Notes: generated by a model not told the origin, from the letters alone. Positions 35,136 to 46,378 are shown, counted from the first letter of the stretch. The stretch: DNA of 64,000 nucleotides from Lactuca virosa (GCA_928212115.1 CAKMRJ010003334.1:1519241-1583240); one strand, 5' to 3'. Program-made: numbers and translations.

Positions 35136-36113
35136 GGCACAAAAACAGAATCAATTTTGAGAAGAAGATGAAGAAGAAAACGTTTTCAGTTTTCTGTGTT
35201 TCAAAGGAGTCGTCCTTTTCCCGGACTTATCCACTCAACGGATAAACGAGAACAATTTACATCTTTAAAGAATGACCGATTAGTCCTTGAATTTGCATCT
35301 TTAAAGAATGACAGAGTAGATTAGGGTTCGGTACTAACAATGTTTAGTAAATACAAGTGTGCACTCTCACACCTCCTAACTTGTATTATAACTAAAACAT
35401 TATTCTTGAAACACTTGTTAAGTCCATTACACTAAAATATATTTGGTAATAAAATCACCAACAATTATTATATACATTATTATAAATTATAGATGCTCAA
35501 TTTTGTCTTCATAATAATTTGATAGAATCAAGCGACCCTACAAGTAAGTGTTCATGTGATCTCCTGGTGTAAAAGTAAAACTATGAGTGAAGGAGACCTT
35601 AAACTAAATTATTAGCATCTCTAACCTTATATAGAAAAAGGAATAACACACACACATAGTATTTAAGCCAAAGAGAGAATAGTATTTCTATATCTCATAA
35701 CGTACAAGCACCACTTATGAGCTTTTTATACATATGCAATAAAAAATCCTTCTGCGAAAATTGTACTTTTTTCAAGTTATGATTTTTAAATTCCCAAGAA
35801 TACCATGAAACTAAACCACAAACAAAATAATTTCAAGAAACCAGAGAAAAACCTATATTACGAGTGGTCACCACTTATCACTTCAAAAAGTATAGCTACG
35901 TCACCACTATATTACTGTCACTTCCTCGTCACAACCTTACCTTAGGAAGTGGTCACAACTCCAATCCACATCACCAATATCATTTTAATTTCTTATTTAT
36001 TTTAATACAACATCTAATAAAATAATATCTATTTTCACAATATAAAACTAACTAAAAATAAAAATAACATAATTAAAAATAAAATATTAATTTCTAGTCA
36101 ACGTCATCCTGAT
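35136..36113. other. AT-rich intergenic DNA, no gene seen
   Basis: No coding-like frame and no clear terminal repeats. This separates the low-copy DAK island from the transposon block that begins at about 36.1 kb. Confidence 0.4.
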
Positions 36114-36661
36114 GTGAAGTCGGACGTCCTCAAGTATCTCTCTGGTGCTAGTTGGCTTGGTTCTTGGTGGAGATCTGAATCACAAAAAGAGAAACGGGTC
36201 GTTAGCCGTGCTATGGGGGCAATATTCTTTGAGCCACCGGAAGAGAAGATTGGAATGTATGTAAAACATCTCGATGTTGGTTATTGTCTTCCTACTTCCG
36301 ACTTCTTCTGGGAGATCCTTGATCATCATAAAGTTCATTTTAATAAGTTGGTTTCGAATGACGTGAGCAAGGTGGTGGACTTTGAGATCTTATGTCATGC
36401 GAATGACATAACACCTGGTGTATGGCTGTTTTGCCATTTTTCCGGTTTGCTTCAACTTCGTCTGGTGAGAATTACACTTTTTCCATTCATAAGTACATTC
36501 ATGCCTTAGTGGTGGATCAGAACAACTCTCCTAAGAATTGGGCCAGTCGTTACTACTTGGTGAATTCCAATCGTGTCAGTGTGATGGAGCGTCGGACAAT
36601 GCTTATCTCTGATCAGACTTTTACCCTTTATTATGACAAGGAACATATGGATAGGTGTTAA
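36114..36661 (+). pseudogene. Fragment of a Gypsy-associated 'putative transposase (gypsy type)' domain protein
   Basis: The + strand reads EEKIGMYVKHLDVGYCLPTS, then FFWEILDHHKVHFNKLVSND and FEILCHANDITPGVWLF. After a frameshift near 36.43-36.47 kb it continues in the next frame (FASTSSGENYTFSI, NWASRYYLVN). This order resembles the conserved N-terminal domain found in plant Tat-type Gypsy proteins and annotated as a gypsy-type transposase domain. The biochemical role is not established. The normal protein is several times longer; here it stops at 36661 where an LTR appears to begin. Confidence 0.65.
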
Positions 36662-37226
36662 TGTATCCTTCCAAGAATACCTAAAAGGTAACGGGATGAT
36701 TATCCAAAGGACAGCCTAGCTAACGGTCGTTACTTGGCACAAGTGCTAGATCCGGGCCCTCGCCCTTGCGGCCTCGTGCTTAGGCCCCAACGTCCTAACA
36801 CCAAGGCCCATAACATGCCAAAATAGTACCAGATTGCTCCCCAGAACGACGAGTGTAGCGCTCAGAGCGCCACTCCTCAATAACTCTGCACCAATAGAGG
36901 ATAACAACTAGTGGTGTATGACTCACCAATAGGACGCCTCCACGTCCTAACAGTCCAAACAAGGCAGAAGGTGTTGTCGGGGACATGCTCCCCGAGCAAC
37001 ATGTATAAAAGGAACCTTCTTCTTCAGAAGAAGGGATCTCTCGCTCTTTCTATCTAAGATAAAACCCTAATTATCCCATACACTTCCTAACTAGGATATC
37101 AAAGTCTCGTTCTGGGACCCCCTCCCGGACGATGACTAGCGTAAGCTCTTTCTTTGTTGTGATTCTCAGGCTTAGTCAGACGATGCAACCCAAAAACAAC
37201 GTTAAGCTTGAGGACATATCACAACA
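36656..37226 (+). repeat. Probable 5' LTR of a Tat-like Gypsy element
   Basis: The segment ends acatatcacaaca just before ttggcaccatccgggc, which has the style of the TTGGCGCC-type primer site of Tat/Athila Gypsy elements. A strong TATA box (tataaaa, 37004-37010) with a 3' pyrimidine-rich leader lies in the right place for a promoter. The left boundary (tgttaatg, 36656) is a guess from the TG start. The body of the element continues after the nested insertion at 37277. Confidence 0.6.
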
Positions 37227-37227
37227 T

Positions 37228-37243
37228 TTGGCACCATCCGGGC
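37228..37243 (+). other. Primer-binding site of the Tat-like element
   Basis: ttggcaccatccgggc follows the LTR end by one base. It is close to the ttggcgccgt-type site used by many Tat/Athila elements but carries differences, consistent with decay. Confidence 0.55.
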
Positions 37244-37271
37244 GTATACTTAGAGTTGCACAACCTTAAAA

Positions 37272-37276
37272 CGACC
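37272..37276. repeat. Target-site duplication (left), CGACC
   Basis: cgacc directly precedes the LTR at 37277 and is repeated at 46374-46378. Confidence 0.92.
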
Positions 37277-39158
37277 TGTGACATCCCCAAAATCACGGCC
37301 AGAAAAGACCGGTTTCATTTATGCTTTTAAATAAAATCAGAGTAATCCTTTGATTAAAAGAGTTGTGGAATTTGTTCCCAAAACGAAATATGATAAAAAT
37401 TTATCAAAGTATTTCATAAAGAAATGTATTTTCATTATATAACAAAATCTCGGGATGTCATGTTCCGATACAGACCAAAAGCATAAACAATACAAAATAG
37501 ACCTTACAACAGTTATACATAACTACAGGTCTATAATCCAAAAATATCTTGAGAAAGTCATCCAACTTATGCCCTTGCGCCACTACCTGTAATACAAAGA
37601 AACTGAGTGGGTCAGGCTTGGGAGCCTGGTGAGCATATAGGGTTTTCAACCCACAATAAATAATTATATTTAATTTCACCAACCAACAATAACCCGATTA
37701 CCCACTCTCGTTATCCTCACTTTATGTCCCTAAAACAACAACTATTACAAGGGACCTAATCTAGGATTTTCATCGGGACGAACATTACTGCAAAAGGGCT
37801 TCCTTAGCAACCATGAGGGGGATAGAGTACACCGGTGAACACATCGTTCACAACACCTATAGATTATGAGCCTGCTAGTGTTCCACTGGACTGTCTACAA
37901 TGAGTCCGTGGTCGTCATCCATACTCCGCTAGATGACTAGATCAACAACGACATCGAGGCCTCTCATCATTTTATTTTATCACACACCAACTGTCTACCC
38001 ATGTTCTACCCAACATATTAGTAGATAAAATATATACATTTATATACAACTTAAAACCTGTACAAAACATCCATTCAACAACTAGTTCAAATAAACAAAT
38101 AATATACAAACACATAACACGTATTTTACAAGAATACTTCATGTCTATGTGTTAGAAGAAAACGAATATACACTCACTTGATAAGAAAATGATCGGACAG
38201 CACCTCGGCTCTTAAAATAAACTTTTCCGATAGAACCGGGATGTTTTTCTTGAAAACCGGGCCTTTCGCGTTCTATTTATAGGGTGCTGAAACTCGATTT
38301 ATGCTGGGCGTAATTTCGGAGTACGCTGGGCGTACATCGAGTACGCTGGGCGTACTCTTCAGATAAGCTTTGGTATGCGTGCCACGATCTTCAAAAATTC
38401 ATAACTTTCGCATACGAGCTCCGTTTTCGACGTTCTTTATATCCACACGTAGGTGAGATTATGCTCTACAACTTTCATTTAGACTCCGTTGGCTAGTTTT
38501 GACTTTATTTTTATTATATTATTTTTAGTAGGCCAGGACAGGAAAACTCCGTTATAAATCCATAACTTCTTCATCCGACGTCCGTTTTCGTCTGTCTTTT
38601 TACCGTTGCACTACTAATGACGAGATCTTCGATTCTCGTTTAGATTGTTTCGGGTAAAAATCACTCGATCTCAAAATCGAACTTCGGGCTGCATACTGCT
38701 AAGCTGAAACTTATAAAAATCATAACTTCCTCATACGAAGTCAGATTTAGACGTTCTTTTTATGCACGCTCTCGGTTTAACATAATCTACAACTTCCGTT
38801 TAGATAACTAAGGATAGATATCGCTCTATCTTAAATTCATATTTTACGTCCTTCAGCGTCGTGCCGGTTCCGTCGCGAAACTTCGACAGGTCATAACTGT
38901 TATAACTCGGATTTCAGCATTCTTTATATTTTCGGAAACCTTGCCACGACCACTAAAACTTCATGTAGAGATATCGGGCTTATCTAAAATTTCATTTTGA
39001 CGCTTATTTTTATTCTTAATTCATTTAATCCACACAATTAAGCATAAAACACATAATACTCAAATAACACATTCTTATTATTTTAAAATGAGTTTACAAA
39101 GGTTGACCTAGACTATTACAACAACATTAATGCCTAGCCCAGAAACACGGGCGTTACA
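37277..39158 (-). repeat. 3' LTR of the chromovirus element (left copy)
   Basis: This 1882-bp LTR starts tgtgacatcc and ends gcgttaca. Compared with the right LTR it lacks 168 bp (the equivalent of 45295-45462), an 18-bp stretch flanked by agcaa/gcaac near 37808, and one of the short gtacgctggg units. A minus-strand TATA box lies at 38274-38281. The 168-bp loss falls immediately after that TATA in the direction of transcription. Confidence 0.93.
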
Positions 39159-39172
39159 ACTCTCCCCACCTT
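39159..39172 (-). other. Polypurine tract of the chromovirus element
   Basis: The minus strand reads aaggtggggagagt directly before the 3' LTR: the expected plus-strand primer. Confidence 0.85.
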
Positions 39173-39193
39173 AGAATGATTCCGTCCCCGGAA

Positions 39194-42100
39194 TCACACA
39201 TCAACAAACAAATGCGAATAGCGACTCATCATGTCACTCTCCGTTTCCCAGGTGAGAGTTGGCCCATTCGCATGTTTCCAACGGACAAGCACTAATTTGA
39301 CCATCTTACGTCGTAACTTCTTAGTCTTTCGGTCAATGATTGCCTCCGGTTCTTCAATTAACCTTTTGTTCTCATCAATTCTTAACTCCGAAAGTGGAAT
39401 CATGTCGGGAACTTCTCCCGTGAACTTCCTCAAATAACACACATGAAAAGTGTTATGAATTCCACTCAGTTCTTCTGGTAGTTCGAGCTTGTATGCTTGG
39501 TTCCCAATCCTCTGAAGAACCTTAAACGGTCCAATAAACCTTGGACTTAACTTTCCCCTTTTTCCAAACCTTATAAGTCCCTTCCACGACGAGACTTTAA
39601 GCAAAACCGAATCTCCAACTTCAAAAGTCATCGGTCTTCTTTTCTTGTCAGCATAGCTCTTTTGACGATCCTGAGCTGCTAACATTCTCTCCTTAATTAT
39701 TTTCAACTTTTCAGCAGTTTGATGGACTATCTCCAGTCCCATAAACTGCTTTTCCCCAGCCTCAAGCCAACAACACGGCGTACGACACTTTTGTCCATAC
39801 AAAGCTTGATAAGGTGCCATCTTTATGCTCGAGTGGAAACTATTATTGTAGGAAAATTCTACCAAAGGTAAATGTTCATCCCAGTTACCTTGGAATTCCA
39901 AGGTACATGCTCTCAGCATATCTTCAAGTGTTTGTATCGTTCTTTCGCTCTGACCATCAGTCTGTGGATGGTAAGTTGTATTCAAACACAACTTGGTACC
40001 CAATTCCTCTTGTAGACTTTTCCAAAATCGCGAGGTGAAACGGCTGTCACGATCTGACACAATCGTTAACGGAACACCGTGAAGCCTCACAATTTCCTTC
40101 ACGTAAGAATTCGCAAGCTTATTCATAGACCATTTCTCATTGGCTGCTATGAAATGCGCACTCTTAGTGAAGCGATCAACGACCACCCAAATCATGTCGT
40201 GACCATTCTTTGTTCTGGGCAGTTTAGTGACAAAATCCATAGCAATGTCTTCCCACTTACCCATAGGCACATGTAAAGGTTCTAAACTCCCGTATGGTTT
40301 CTGATGTTGTGCCTTGACTCTCGCACAGGTCACACACTCTGCCACATACTTCGCAATGTCAAGCTTCATCGTCGACCACCAGTAATAGGGTTTCAGGTCC
40401 CTATACATTTTAGTGCTACCGGGATGAATTGAGTATATGGTTTTGTGAGCTTCTTCCATCAGAAGATCTCTTATTCCTCCTGACTTGGGTACCCAAATAC
40501 GATCTTGGAATACCTTCAGTCCATGACCGTTTGTACCGAACACCAACGTTTTGCCCAAACGTTCCTCCTTCCGGTCATTCTTTTCAGAAGCTTCCTCTTG
40601 AGCTTTCTTTATACTCTCCACAATTGTCGAGACAACTTTTATTCTCAACGCTCTTGGCCTTTTTCTTTCAAGATTGACTTTCCGACTGAGAGCATCAACA
40701 ACAACATTGGCTTTACCGGGGTGGTAAAGTATCTTGCAGTCGTAGTCCTTAAGTAATTCTAGCCAACGTCTTTGCCTCATATTCAATTCTTTCTGATTAA
40801 AGAGATATTGGAGACTCTTATGATCAGTGAAAAGTTTGCACTTCGAGCCATAGAGGTAATGCCTCCATATCTTTAGAGCGAAAACTACCGCTGCCAGCTC
40901 CAAATCGTGAGTAGGGTAGTTCTTTTCATGCTCTTTCAGCTGTCGAGACGCGTATGCTATCACCTTTTCTCTTTGAGTCAACACACAACCCAATCCAACA
41001 CCGGACACATCGCTATAGACAACGAAGTCTTCAACTCCATCGGGTAGAGAAATAATCGGTGCTTCACAAAGCTTCTTCTTTAGCAACTCGAATGCTTCTT
41101 TGTGTTTATCACTCCAAGCATAAGTAGCTCCTTTGTGAGTCAAAGCTGTTAATGGAGTAGAGATTGAAGAAAAGCCTTGGATAAACCTTCGGTAGTATCC
41201 GGCTAATCCCCAAAAGCTTCGGACCTCCGTGGGACTTTTTGGTTGTTCCCACTTCATCACAGCTTCGATCTTTGCTGGATCAATCATTATTCCTTCTTGG
41301 TTGACCACGTGACCCAAGAATTGGACTTCTCGGATCCAAAAATCACATTTGGAGAACTTAGCATACAGCTTCTCCTTCTTTAAGACTTCTAACACTTCGC
41401 GCAAGTGTTTTCCATGCTCCTCTTGGCTTTTCGAATAAACCAGAATGTCATCTATGAACACTATCACAGATTTATCAAGGAACGGATTGCAAACTCTGTT
41501 CATTAAATCCATGAATGCTGCGGGAGCATTGGTTAGTCCAAACGACATAACCAAAAACTCGTAGTGTCCATATCGTGTTCTGAATGCAGTCTTCTCGATA
41601 TCCTGCTCTCTTACTTTCAGCTGATGATATCCTGACCTTAGGTCGATCTTTGAAAAATAACTTGAACCTTGTAGTTGATCGAACATGTCATCAATCCTTG
41701 GCAACGAATATCTATTCTTTATCGTTGCCTTGTTCAGCTCTCTGTAATCGATGCACATTCTCATACTCCCGTCCTTTTTCTTTACAAATAACACCGGGGC
41801 TCCCCAGGGTGATGAACTAGGTCTAATGAAACCTTTGTCCAATAACTCCTGAAGTTGTGTCATAAGCTCTTTCATCTCGGTTGGTGCTAATCGGTAAGGT
41901 GCTTTTGCTATCGGTGTGGTCCCTGGTAACAAGTCTATTCTGAACTCCACTTGTCTATCAGGCGGTAATCCGGGAAGATCTTCGGGAAATACTTCCGGAT
42001 ACTCACACACGACAGGAATGCTCTTCATCTCCTTTTTCTCCTTCTTTGCGTCAATCACGAATGCCAAATATGATGTACATCCTTTGGCCAAACACTTTCT

Positions 42101-42481
42101 GGCTTTCATTAGAGAAATGATTCCAGAATCTACCCTGCGTTTGTCCCCGTACACCATAAATGACTTCTTCCCTGGCGGGTTTACTTTTACTATCTTCTTT
42201 CGGCACAATATTTCGGCATCATTGGCGCTAAGCCAATCCATTCCCAGCACGATGTCGAAACCATTTAGCTCAATAGGCAATAATTCCTCGTGGAACTTAT
42301 TCCCGTTCAAATCAATTAAGATGTTTTTCATACGATGGCTAACAGGTACAAACTTGCCACTAGCAACTTCGACTAATAAAGCATTATCTAATCTATCGAC
42401 AGGCAAAGCTAGTTTTCTACCAAATTCATGCGAAATAAAGGAGTAGTTGGCTCCAGAATCAAATAAAATTTGGGCAGGCAA
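39194..42481 (-). CDS. Gypsy pol polyprotein: protease, RT, RNase H, integrase, chromodomain-like end (1095 aa)
   Basis: Retrotransposon replication polyprotein, uninterrupted. Near the N-terminus is the protease active site FDSGANYSFIS (Asp8). RT spans about 190-370 with IDYRELNKATIKNRYSLPRI, FSKIDLRSGYHQL, and the catalytic FIDDILVYSK. RNase H spans about 465-590 (VVYSDVSGVGLG, then the Glu in DLELAAV, then TDHKSLQYLF). The integrase zinc region has HPGSTKMYRDL and CVTCARVKA. The catalytic core shows DFVTKLPRTKNG, VSDRDSRFTS, and the Glu in HPQTDGQSERTIQTLEDML. The C-terminus (VLVRWKHANGPTLTWETESD) resembles chromovirus chromodomains. RNase H reads YSDVSG where YSDASG is usual. Gag is not in frame: one extra A in the run near 42513-42525 separates the zinc-knuckle frame from this one, and I take the start as Met at 42481. 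Confidence 0.95.
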   Translation of the reverse strand: MPAQILFDSGANYSFISHEFGRKLALPVDRLDNALLVEVASGKFVPVSHRMKNILIDLNGNKFHEELLPIELNGFDIVLGMDWLSANDAEILCRKKIVKVNPPGKKSFMVYGDKRRVDSGIISLMKARKCLAKGCTSYLAFVIDAKKEKKEMKSIPVVCEYPEVFPEDLPGLPPDRQVEFRIDLLPGTTPIAKAPYRLAPTEMKELMTQLQELLDKGFIRPSSSPWGAPVLFVKKKDGSMRMCIDYRELNKATIKNRYSLPRIDDMFDQLQGSSYFSKIDLRSGYHQLKVREQDIEKTAFRTRYGHYEFLVMSFGLTNAPAAFMDLMNRVCNPFLDKSVIVFIDDILVYSKSQEEHGKHLREVLEVLKKEKLYAKFSKCDFWIREVQFLGHVVNQEGIMIDPAKIEAVMKWEQPKSPTEVRSFWGLAGYYRRFIQGFSSISTPLTALTHKGATYAWSDKHKEAFELLKKKLCEAPIISLPDGVEDFVVYSDVSGVGLGCVLTQREKVIAYASRQLKEHEKNYPTHDLELAAVVFALKIWRHYLYGSKCKLFTDHKSLQYLFNQKELNMRQRRWLELLKDYDCKILYHPGKANVVVDALSRKVNLERKRPRALRIKVVSTIVESIKKAQEEASEKNDRKEERLGKTLVFGTNGHGLKVFQDRIWVPKSGGIRDLLMEEAHKTIYSIHPGSTKMYRDLKPYYWWSTMKLDIAKYVAECVTCARVKAQHQKPYGSLEPLHVPMGKWEDIAMDFVTKLPRTKNGHDMIWVVVDRFTKSAHFIAANEKWSMNKLANSYVKEIVRLHGVPLTIVSDRDSRFTSRFWKSLQEELGTKLCLNTTYHPQTDGQSERTIQTLEDMLRACTLEFQGNWDEHLPLVEFSYNNSFHSSIKMAPYQALYGQKCRTPCCWLEAGEKQFMGLEIVHQTAEKLKIIKERMLAAQDRQKSYADKKRRPMTFEVGDSVLLKVSSWKGLIRFGKRGKLSPRFIGPFKVLQRIGNQAYKLELPEELSGIHNTFHVCYLRKFTGEVPDMIPLSELRIDENKRLIEEPEAIIDRKTKKLRRKMVKLVLVRWKHANGPTLTWETESDMMSRYSHLFVDV

Positions 42482-43941
42482 TTTGTTTACGAGAAAGGTA
42501 CCTGAAGCGACATCGTCTTCTTCTTTTAGCAGCTTCCAGTGTCATCTGAAAGGCTCTCGCTTTTGGCTTTGGGGGAATGTTGGGTTTTGCTGCCTCCTTC
42601 TTTTTCAGACAATCCCTCGAGATGTGCCCCTCCTCACCACACCCGTAGCAGACTTTCTTGGTGAGGGTGCATTCGTTGGCATAGTGCCCTGACTTTCCAC
42701 ATTTGAAGCATGTGACTTCCCCATCACATTTCCCATTACCGTAGCAATTGGGGTTATGGATTTTCAGTTTATGGGAGGTAGTATGGGATCCGTAGTCGGG
42801 GAGAAAATTACCCGTTTGATTGAATACGCTACTAAAGAATTTCTACCTCTTATTATAGTGTGTGCTTCCGGAGGGGCACGCATGCAAGAAGGAAGTTTGA
42901 GCTTGATGCAAATGGCTAAAATATCTTCTGCTTTATATGATTATCAATATGATGCTTCTTTTTGCATTTGTCGCACCACTTCGCTTCGCCTCCTCCTCCT
43001 CTCGAGCTAGACTTCGAGAATTTCTTTTTCTTGTTGGACCCTGAAGGCCCATCTAACTTCCTCTTCTCACTAACCTCTGATCTCTCCAGACCCTTCTCCC
43101 TGATCTGAGTCTCAACATTCTTAGCAGCCCAGATGGCGACTTTCAATGTGGTTGCTTGCTTAACCATTGGACCATAGTCCGTTGGTAGTATGAGGGCAAA
43201 CTTCTTGACCTTTGAGAGTTCTGTTGGAACTAGGTATGGGATAAGCTTCATCTTTTCTGTGAAACTTGTAGCGTATTCAGTAACGCTCATTTTTCCCTTT
43301 TTCAAATTCTAAAACTCATTATTGATTTCTAGAAGGTCCTGCTCGGAGCAGTATTGCAGTTTCAGTTGTTCCACAAAGTCTTCCCAAGACATCTTGCTCG
43401 CTTCTCCCTTGGGCATAGAGTCAGCTTAACAGCTTCCACCAACTCAACACGCCAGATTTTAACAAAGGGATCGCAAGCGGTCTTCTGCCTGTTGCTGCAT
43501 TCGCAACTTTCAAACATTGTCTCCATTTCGGAGATCCAATCCATAACTTGCACCGGCGTCGGGCTTCCGGATAGACACGGTGGCTTAGATGCCATAAAAT
43601 CCTTGTATTTACATCCTCTTCCATCATTTCCTCCATTGCGATTATCTTGTCTAACAATTGGTGGGTTGGCTTGACCAATGGTACCACTGAAGTTTCCACC
43701 TTCCGACGACCCCTCCATTCACTTCGGGCTCTTCAACTTAGATTGAAAGTTCTTCACGATTTTGTCGAAGCAGACGTCTAGTTTCTTCCATCTGACGATC
43801 CAACATCGTCTGAATCATCAATTGCACACCAGCCATTGTTATTGGCTCGGGTGCTGCTGCTATAACAGGTATTTGCTCGATTACAGGTGGTTGATTCCTG
43901 TTTTCGTTCACATTTCCAGCGCCACTTCTTGTTCTTGCCAT
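42482..43941 (-). pseudogene. Gag of the chromovirus element, broken
   Basis: The minus strand from 43941 reads MARTRSGAGNVNENRNQPP, then the capsid region (LSGSPTPVQVMDWISEMETM) and MKKGKMSVTEYATSFTEKMK leading to a basic tail. The nucleocapsid follows in two parts: WCDKCKKKH (42954-42985), then after the foreign insert VTCFKCGKSGHYANEC and VCYGCGEEGHISRDC, two proper CCHC knuckles. The frame is interrupted at about 43738, at about 43310-43360, by the plastid insert at 42741-42947, and by a 1-nt insertion near 42520. Gag packages element RNA, so this copy would need gag from elsewhere. Confidence 0.9.
42741..42947 (+). other. accD: Plastid accD fragment (NUPT) inserted in Gypsy gag
   Basis: Sixty-nine uninterrupted + strand codons start VAIGVMDFQFMGGSMGSVVG, pass through ITRLIEYATKEFLPL and CASGGARMQEGSLSLMQMA, and end SSALYDYQ. 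This is the conserved carboxyltransferase core of the plastid acetyl-CoA carboxylase beta subunit. No start, stop or upstream domains are present. It lies antisense to gag, exactly between two zinc-knuckle segments. It is a nuclear plastid-DNA insertion and not a working gene, and its open frame suggests a recent origin. accD is normally encoded in the chloroplast and catalyses part of malonyl-CoA synthesis. Confidence 0.92.
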
Positions 43942-44269
43942 CGTTGATCTATACACCGAACAAGGTGAATTTAGATCCTTCTTCACGATAGATAATTATC
44001 CAAATCACTCTGAAACATTTATATGCTAGTTCTAATACCGTCGTCGCACGCTTAGAATCCTAAACACATAAGGTTTCCAGATCCGGTCGGCAACAGACCA
44101 TAGATCCGAACAAATAATATCATATATGGCAAACATATAACATTTAGCACATAAAAGCATTTTAGGCATCTTTCCTAAAATAAACTAGTGCTCGCATCTC
44201 AAAATCATCGCTTAGCATTCTATGTTTAAGTCTAGAAATCCTACAAATTCCTAGTTCGCTTAAACTAAT

Positions 44270-44281
44270 GCTCTGATACCA
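44270..44281 (-). other. Primer-binding site, tRNA-Met type
   Basis: The minus strand reads tggtatcagagc, complementary to the 3' end of initiator tRNA-Met. It lies two bases inside the right LTR. Confidence 0.92.
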
Positions 44282-44283
44282 AC

Positions 44284-46373
44284 TGTGACATCCCCAAAAT
44301 CACGGCCAGAAAAGACCGGTTTCATTTATGCTTTTAAATAAAATCAGAGTAATCCTTTGATTAAAAGAGTTGCGGAATTTGTTCCCAAAACGAAATATGA
44401 TAAAAATTTATCACAGTATTTCATAAAGAAATGTATTTTCATTATATAACAAAATCTCGGGATGTCATGTTCCGATACAGACCAAAAGCATAAACAATAC
44501 AAAATAGACCTTACAACAGTTATACATAACTACAGGTCTATAATCCAAAAATATATTGACAAAGTCATCCAACTTATGCCCTTGCGCCACTACCTGTAAT
44601 ACAAAGAAACTGAGTGGGTCAGGCTTGGGAGCCTGGTGAGCATATAGGGTTTTCAACCCACAATAAATAATTATATTTAATTTCACCAACCAACAATAAC
44701 CCGATTACCCATTCCCGTTATCCTCACTTTATGTCCCTAAAAAACAACTATTACAAGGGACCTAATCTAGGATTTTCATCGGGACGGACATTACTGCAAA
44801 GGGGCTTCCTTAGCAATAGATATCCTAAAGGCAACCATGAGGGGGATAGAGTACACCGGTGAACACATCGTTCACAACACCTACAGGTTATGAGCCTGCT
44901 AGTGTTCCACTGGACTGTCTACAATGAGTCCGTGGTCGTCATCCATACTCCGCTAGATGACTAGATCAACAACGACATCGAGGACTCTCATCATTTTATT
45001 TTATCACACACCAACTGTCTACCCATGTTCTACCCAACATATTAGTAGATAAAATATATACATTTATATACAACTTAAAACCTATACAAAACATCCATTC
45101 AACAACTAGTTCAAATAAACAAATAATATACAAACACATAGCACGTATTTTACAAGAATACTTCATATCTATGTGTTAGAAGAAAACGAATATACACTCA
45201 CTTGATAATAAAATGATCGGACAACACCTCGGCTCTTAAAATAAACTTTTCCGATAGAACCGGGATGCTTTTCTTGAAAACCGGGCCTTTCGCGGGCAGA
45301 GTTTCGGCTTGGAAACTTTACTTCTTGGGATCCTCGGGGCTTCGGGACTTGCTTCGGGGCTCGGGAATGATACCGGGGCTTCGGGATATCTCTTGCACGA
45401 AAATCGATGCAAAATGGGAGAGAGAGAAGAGAAAATGAGCAAAGGAATCGGCTGCCCTCGCATTCTATTTATAGGGTGCTGAAACTCAATTTACGCTGGG
45501 CGTAATTTCGGAGTACGCTGGGCGTAAGCAGTACGCTGGGAGTACATCGAGTACGCTGGGCGTACTCTTCGGATAAGCTTTGGTATGCTTGCCACGATCT
45601 TCAAAAATTCATAACTTTCGCATACGAGCTCCGTTTTCGACGTTCTTTATATCCACGCGTAGGTGAGATTATGCTTTACAACTTTTATTTAGACTCTGGT
45701 AGCTAATTTTGACTTTATTTTTATTATATTATTTTTAGTAGGCCGGGACAGGAAAACTCCGTTATAAATCCATAACTTCTTCATCCGACGTCCGTTTTCG
45801 TCTGTCTTTTTACCGTTGCACTACTAATGACGAGATCTTCGATTCTCGTTTAGATTGTTTTGGCTAAAAATCACTCGATCTCAAAATCGAACTTCGGGCT
45901 GCATACTGCTAAGCTGAAACTTAGAAAAATCATAACTTCCTCATACGAAGTCAGATTTAGACATTCTTTTTATGCACGCTCTCGGTTTAACATAATCTAC
46001 AACTTCCGTTTAGATAACTAAGGCTAGATATCGCTCTATCTTAAATTCATATTTTACGTCCTTCAACGTCGTGCCGGTTCCGTCGCGAAACTTCGACAGG
46101 TCATAACTTCTTCGTTATAACTCAGATTTCAGCATTCTTTATGTTTTCGGAAACCTTGCCACGACCACTACAACTTCATGTAGAGATATCGGGCTTATCT
46201 AACATTTCATTTTGACGCTTATTTTTATTCTTAATTCATTTAAGCCACATAATTAAGCATAAAACACATAATACTCAAATAACACATTCTTATTATTTCA
46301 AAATGAGTTTACAAAGGTTAACCTAGACTATTACAACAACATTAATGCCTAGCCCAGAAACACGGACGTTACA
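44284..46373 (-). repeat. 5' LTR of the chromovirus element (right copy)
   Basis: This 2090-bp LTR carries the minus-strand promoter: TATA box tataaata at 45466-45473. It retains the 168-bp block at 45295-45462 that the other LTR lost, which is rich in cttcggggc phrases. It also has several tacgctgggcgta units near 45497-45560. Confidence 0.93.
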
Positions 46374-46378
46374 CGACC
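46374..46378. repeat. Target-site duplication (right), CGACC
   Basis: Partner of 37272-37276, directly after the LTR end. Confidence 0.92.

Larger units (their letters stand above)
37277..46373 (-). mobile_element. Chromovirus-type Ty3/Gypsy retrotransposon (whole element, probably Tekay/Del clade)
   Basis: The element is 9.1 kb, with LTRs at 37277-39158 and 44284-46373 and a perfect 5-bp duplication cgacc. A tRNA-Met primer site lies beside the right LTR and a polypurine tract beside the left one, so it is minus-oriented. The internal order is gag (about 43941-42540), then pol (42481-39194) with protease, RT, RNase H, integrase and a chromodomain-like C-terminus. Pol is uninterrupted, but gag is broken by frameshifts and by a plastid DNA insert. 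It sits inside an older Tat-like element, between that element's primer site and its gag. Confidence 0.95.

Noticed and set aside
39231..42446. Several + strand frames of 65-176 codons opposite the Gypsy pol
   Set aside because: All lie antisense to the verified pol polyprotein and have no domain of their own.
42756..43010. A working nuclear accD gene
   Set aside because: Only about 69 codons of the core are present, with no transit peptide, start region or C-terminal half. The frame runs on into gag sequence. It is a plastid DNA insertion.
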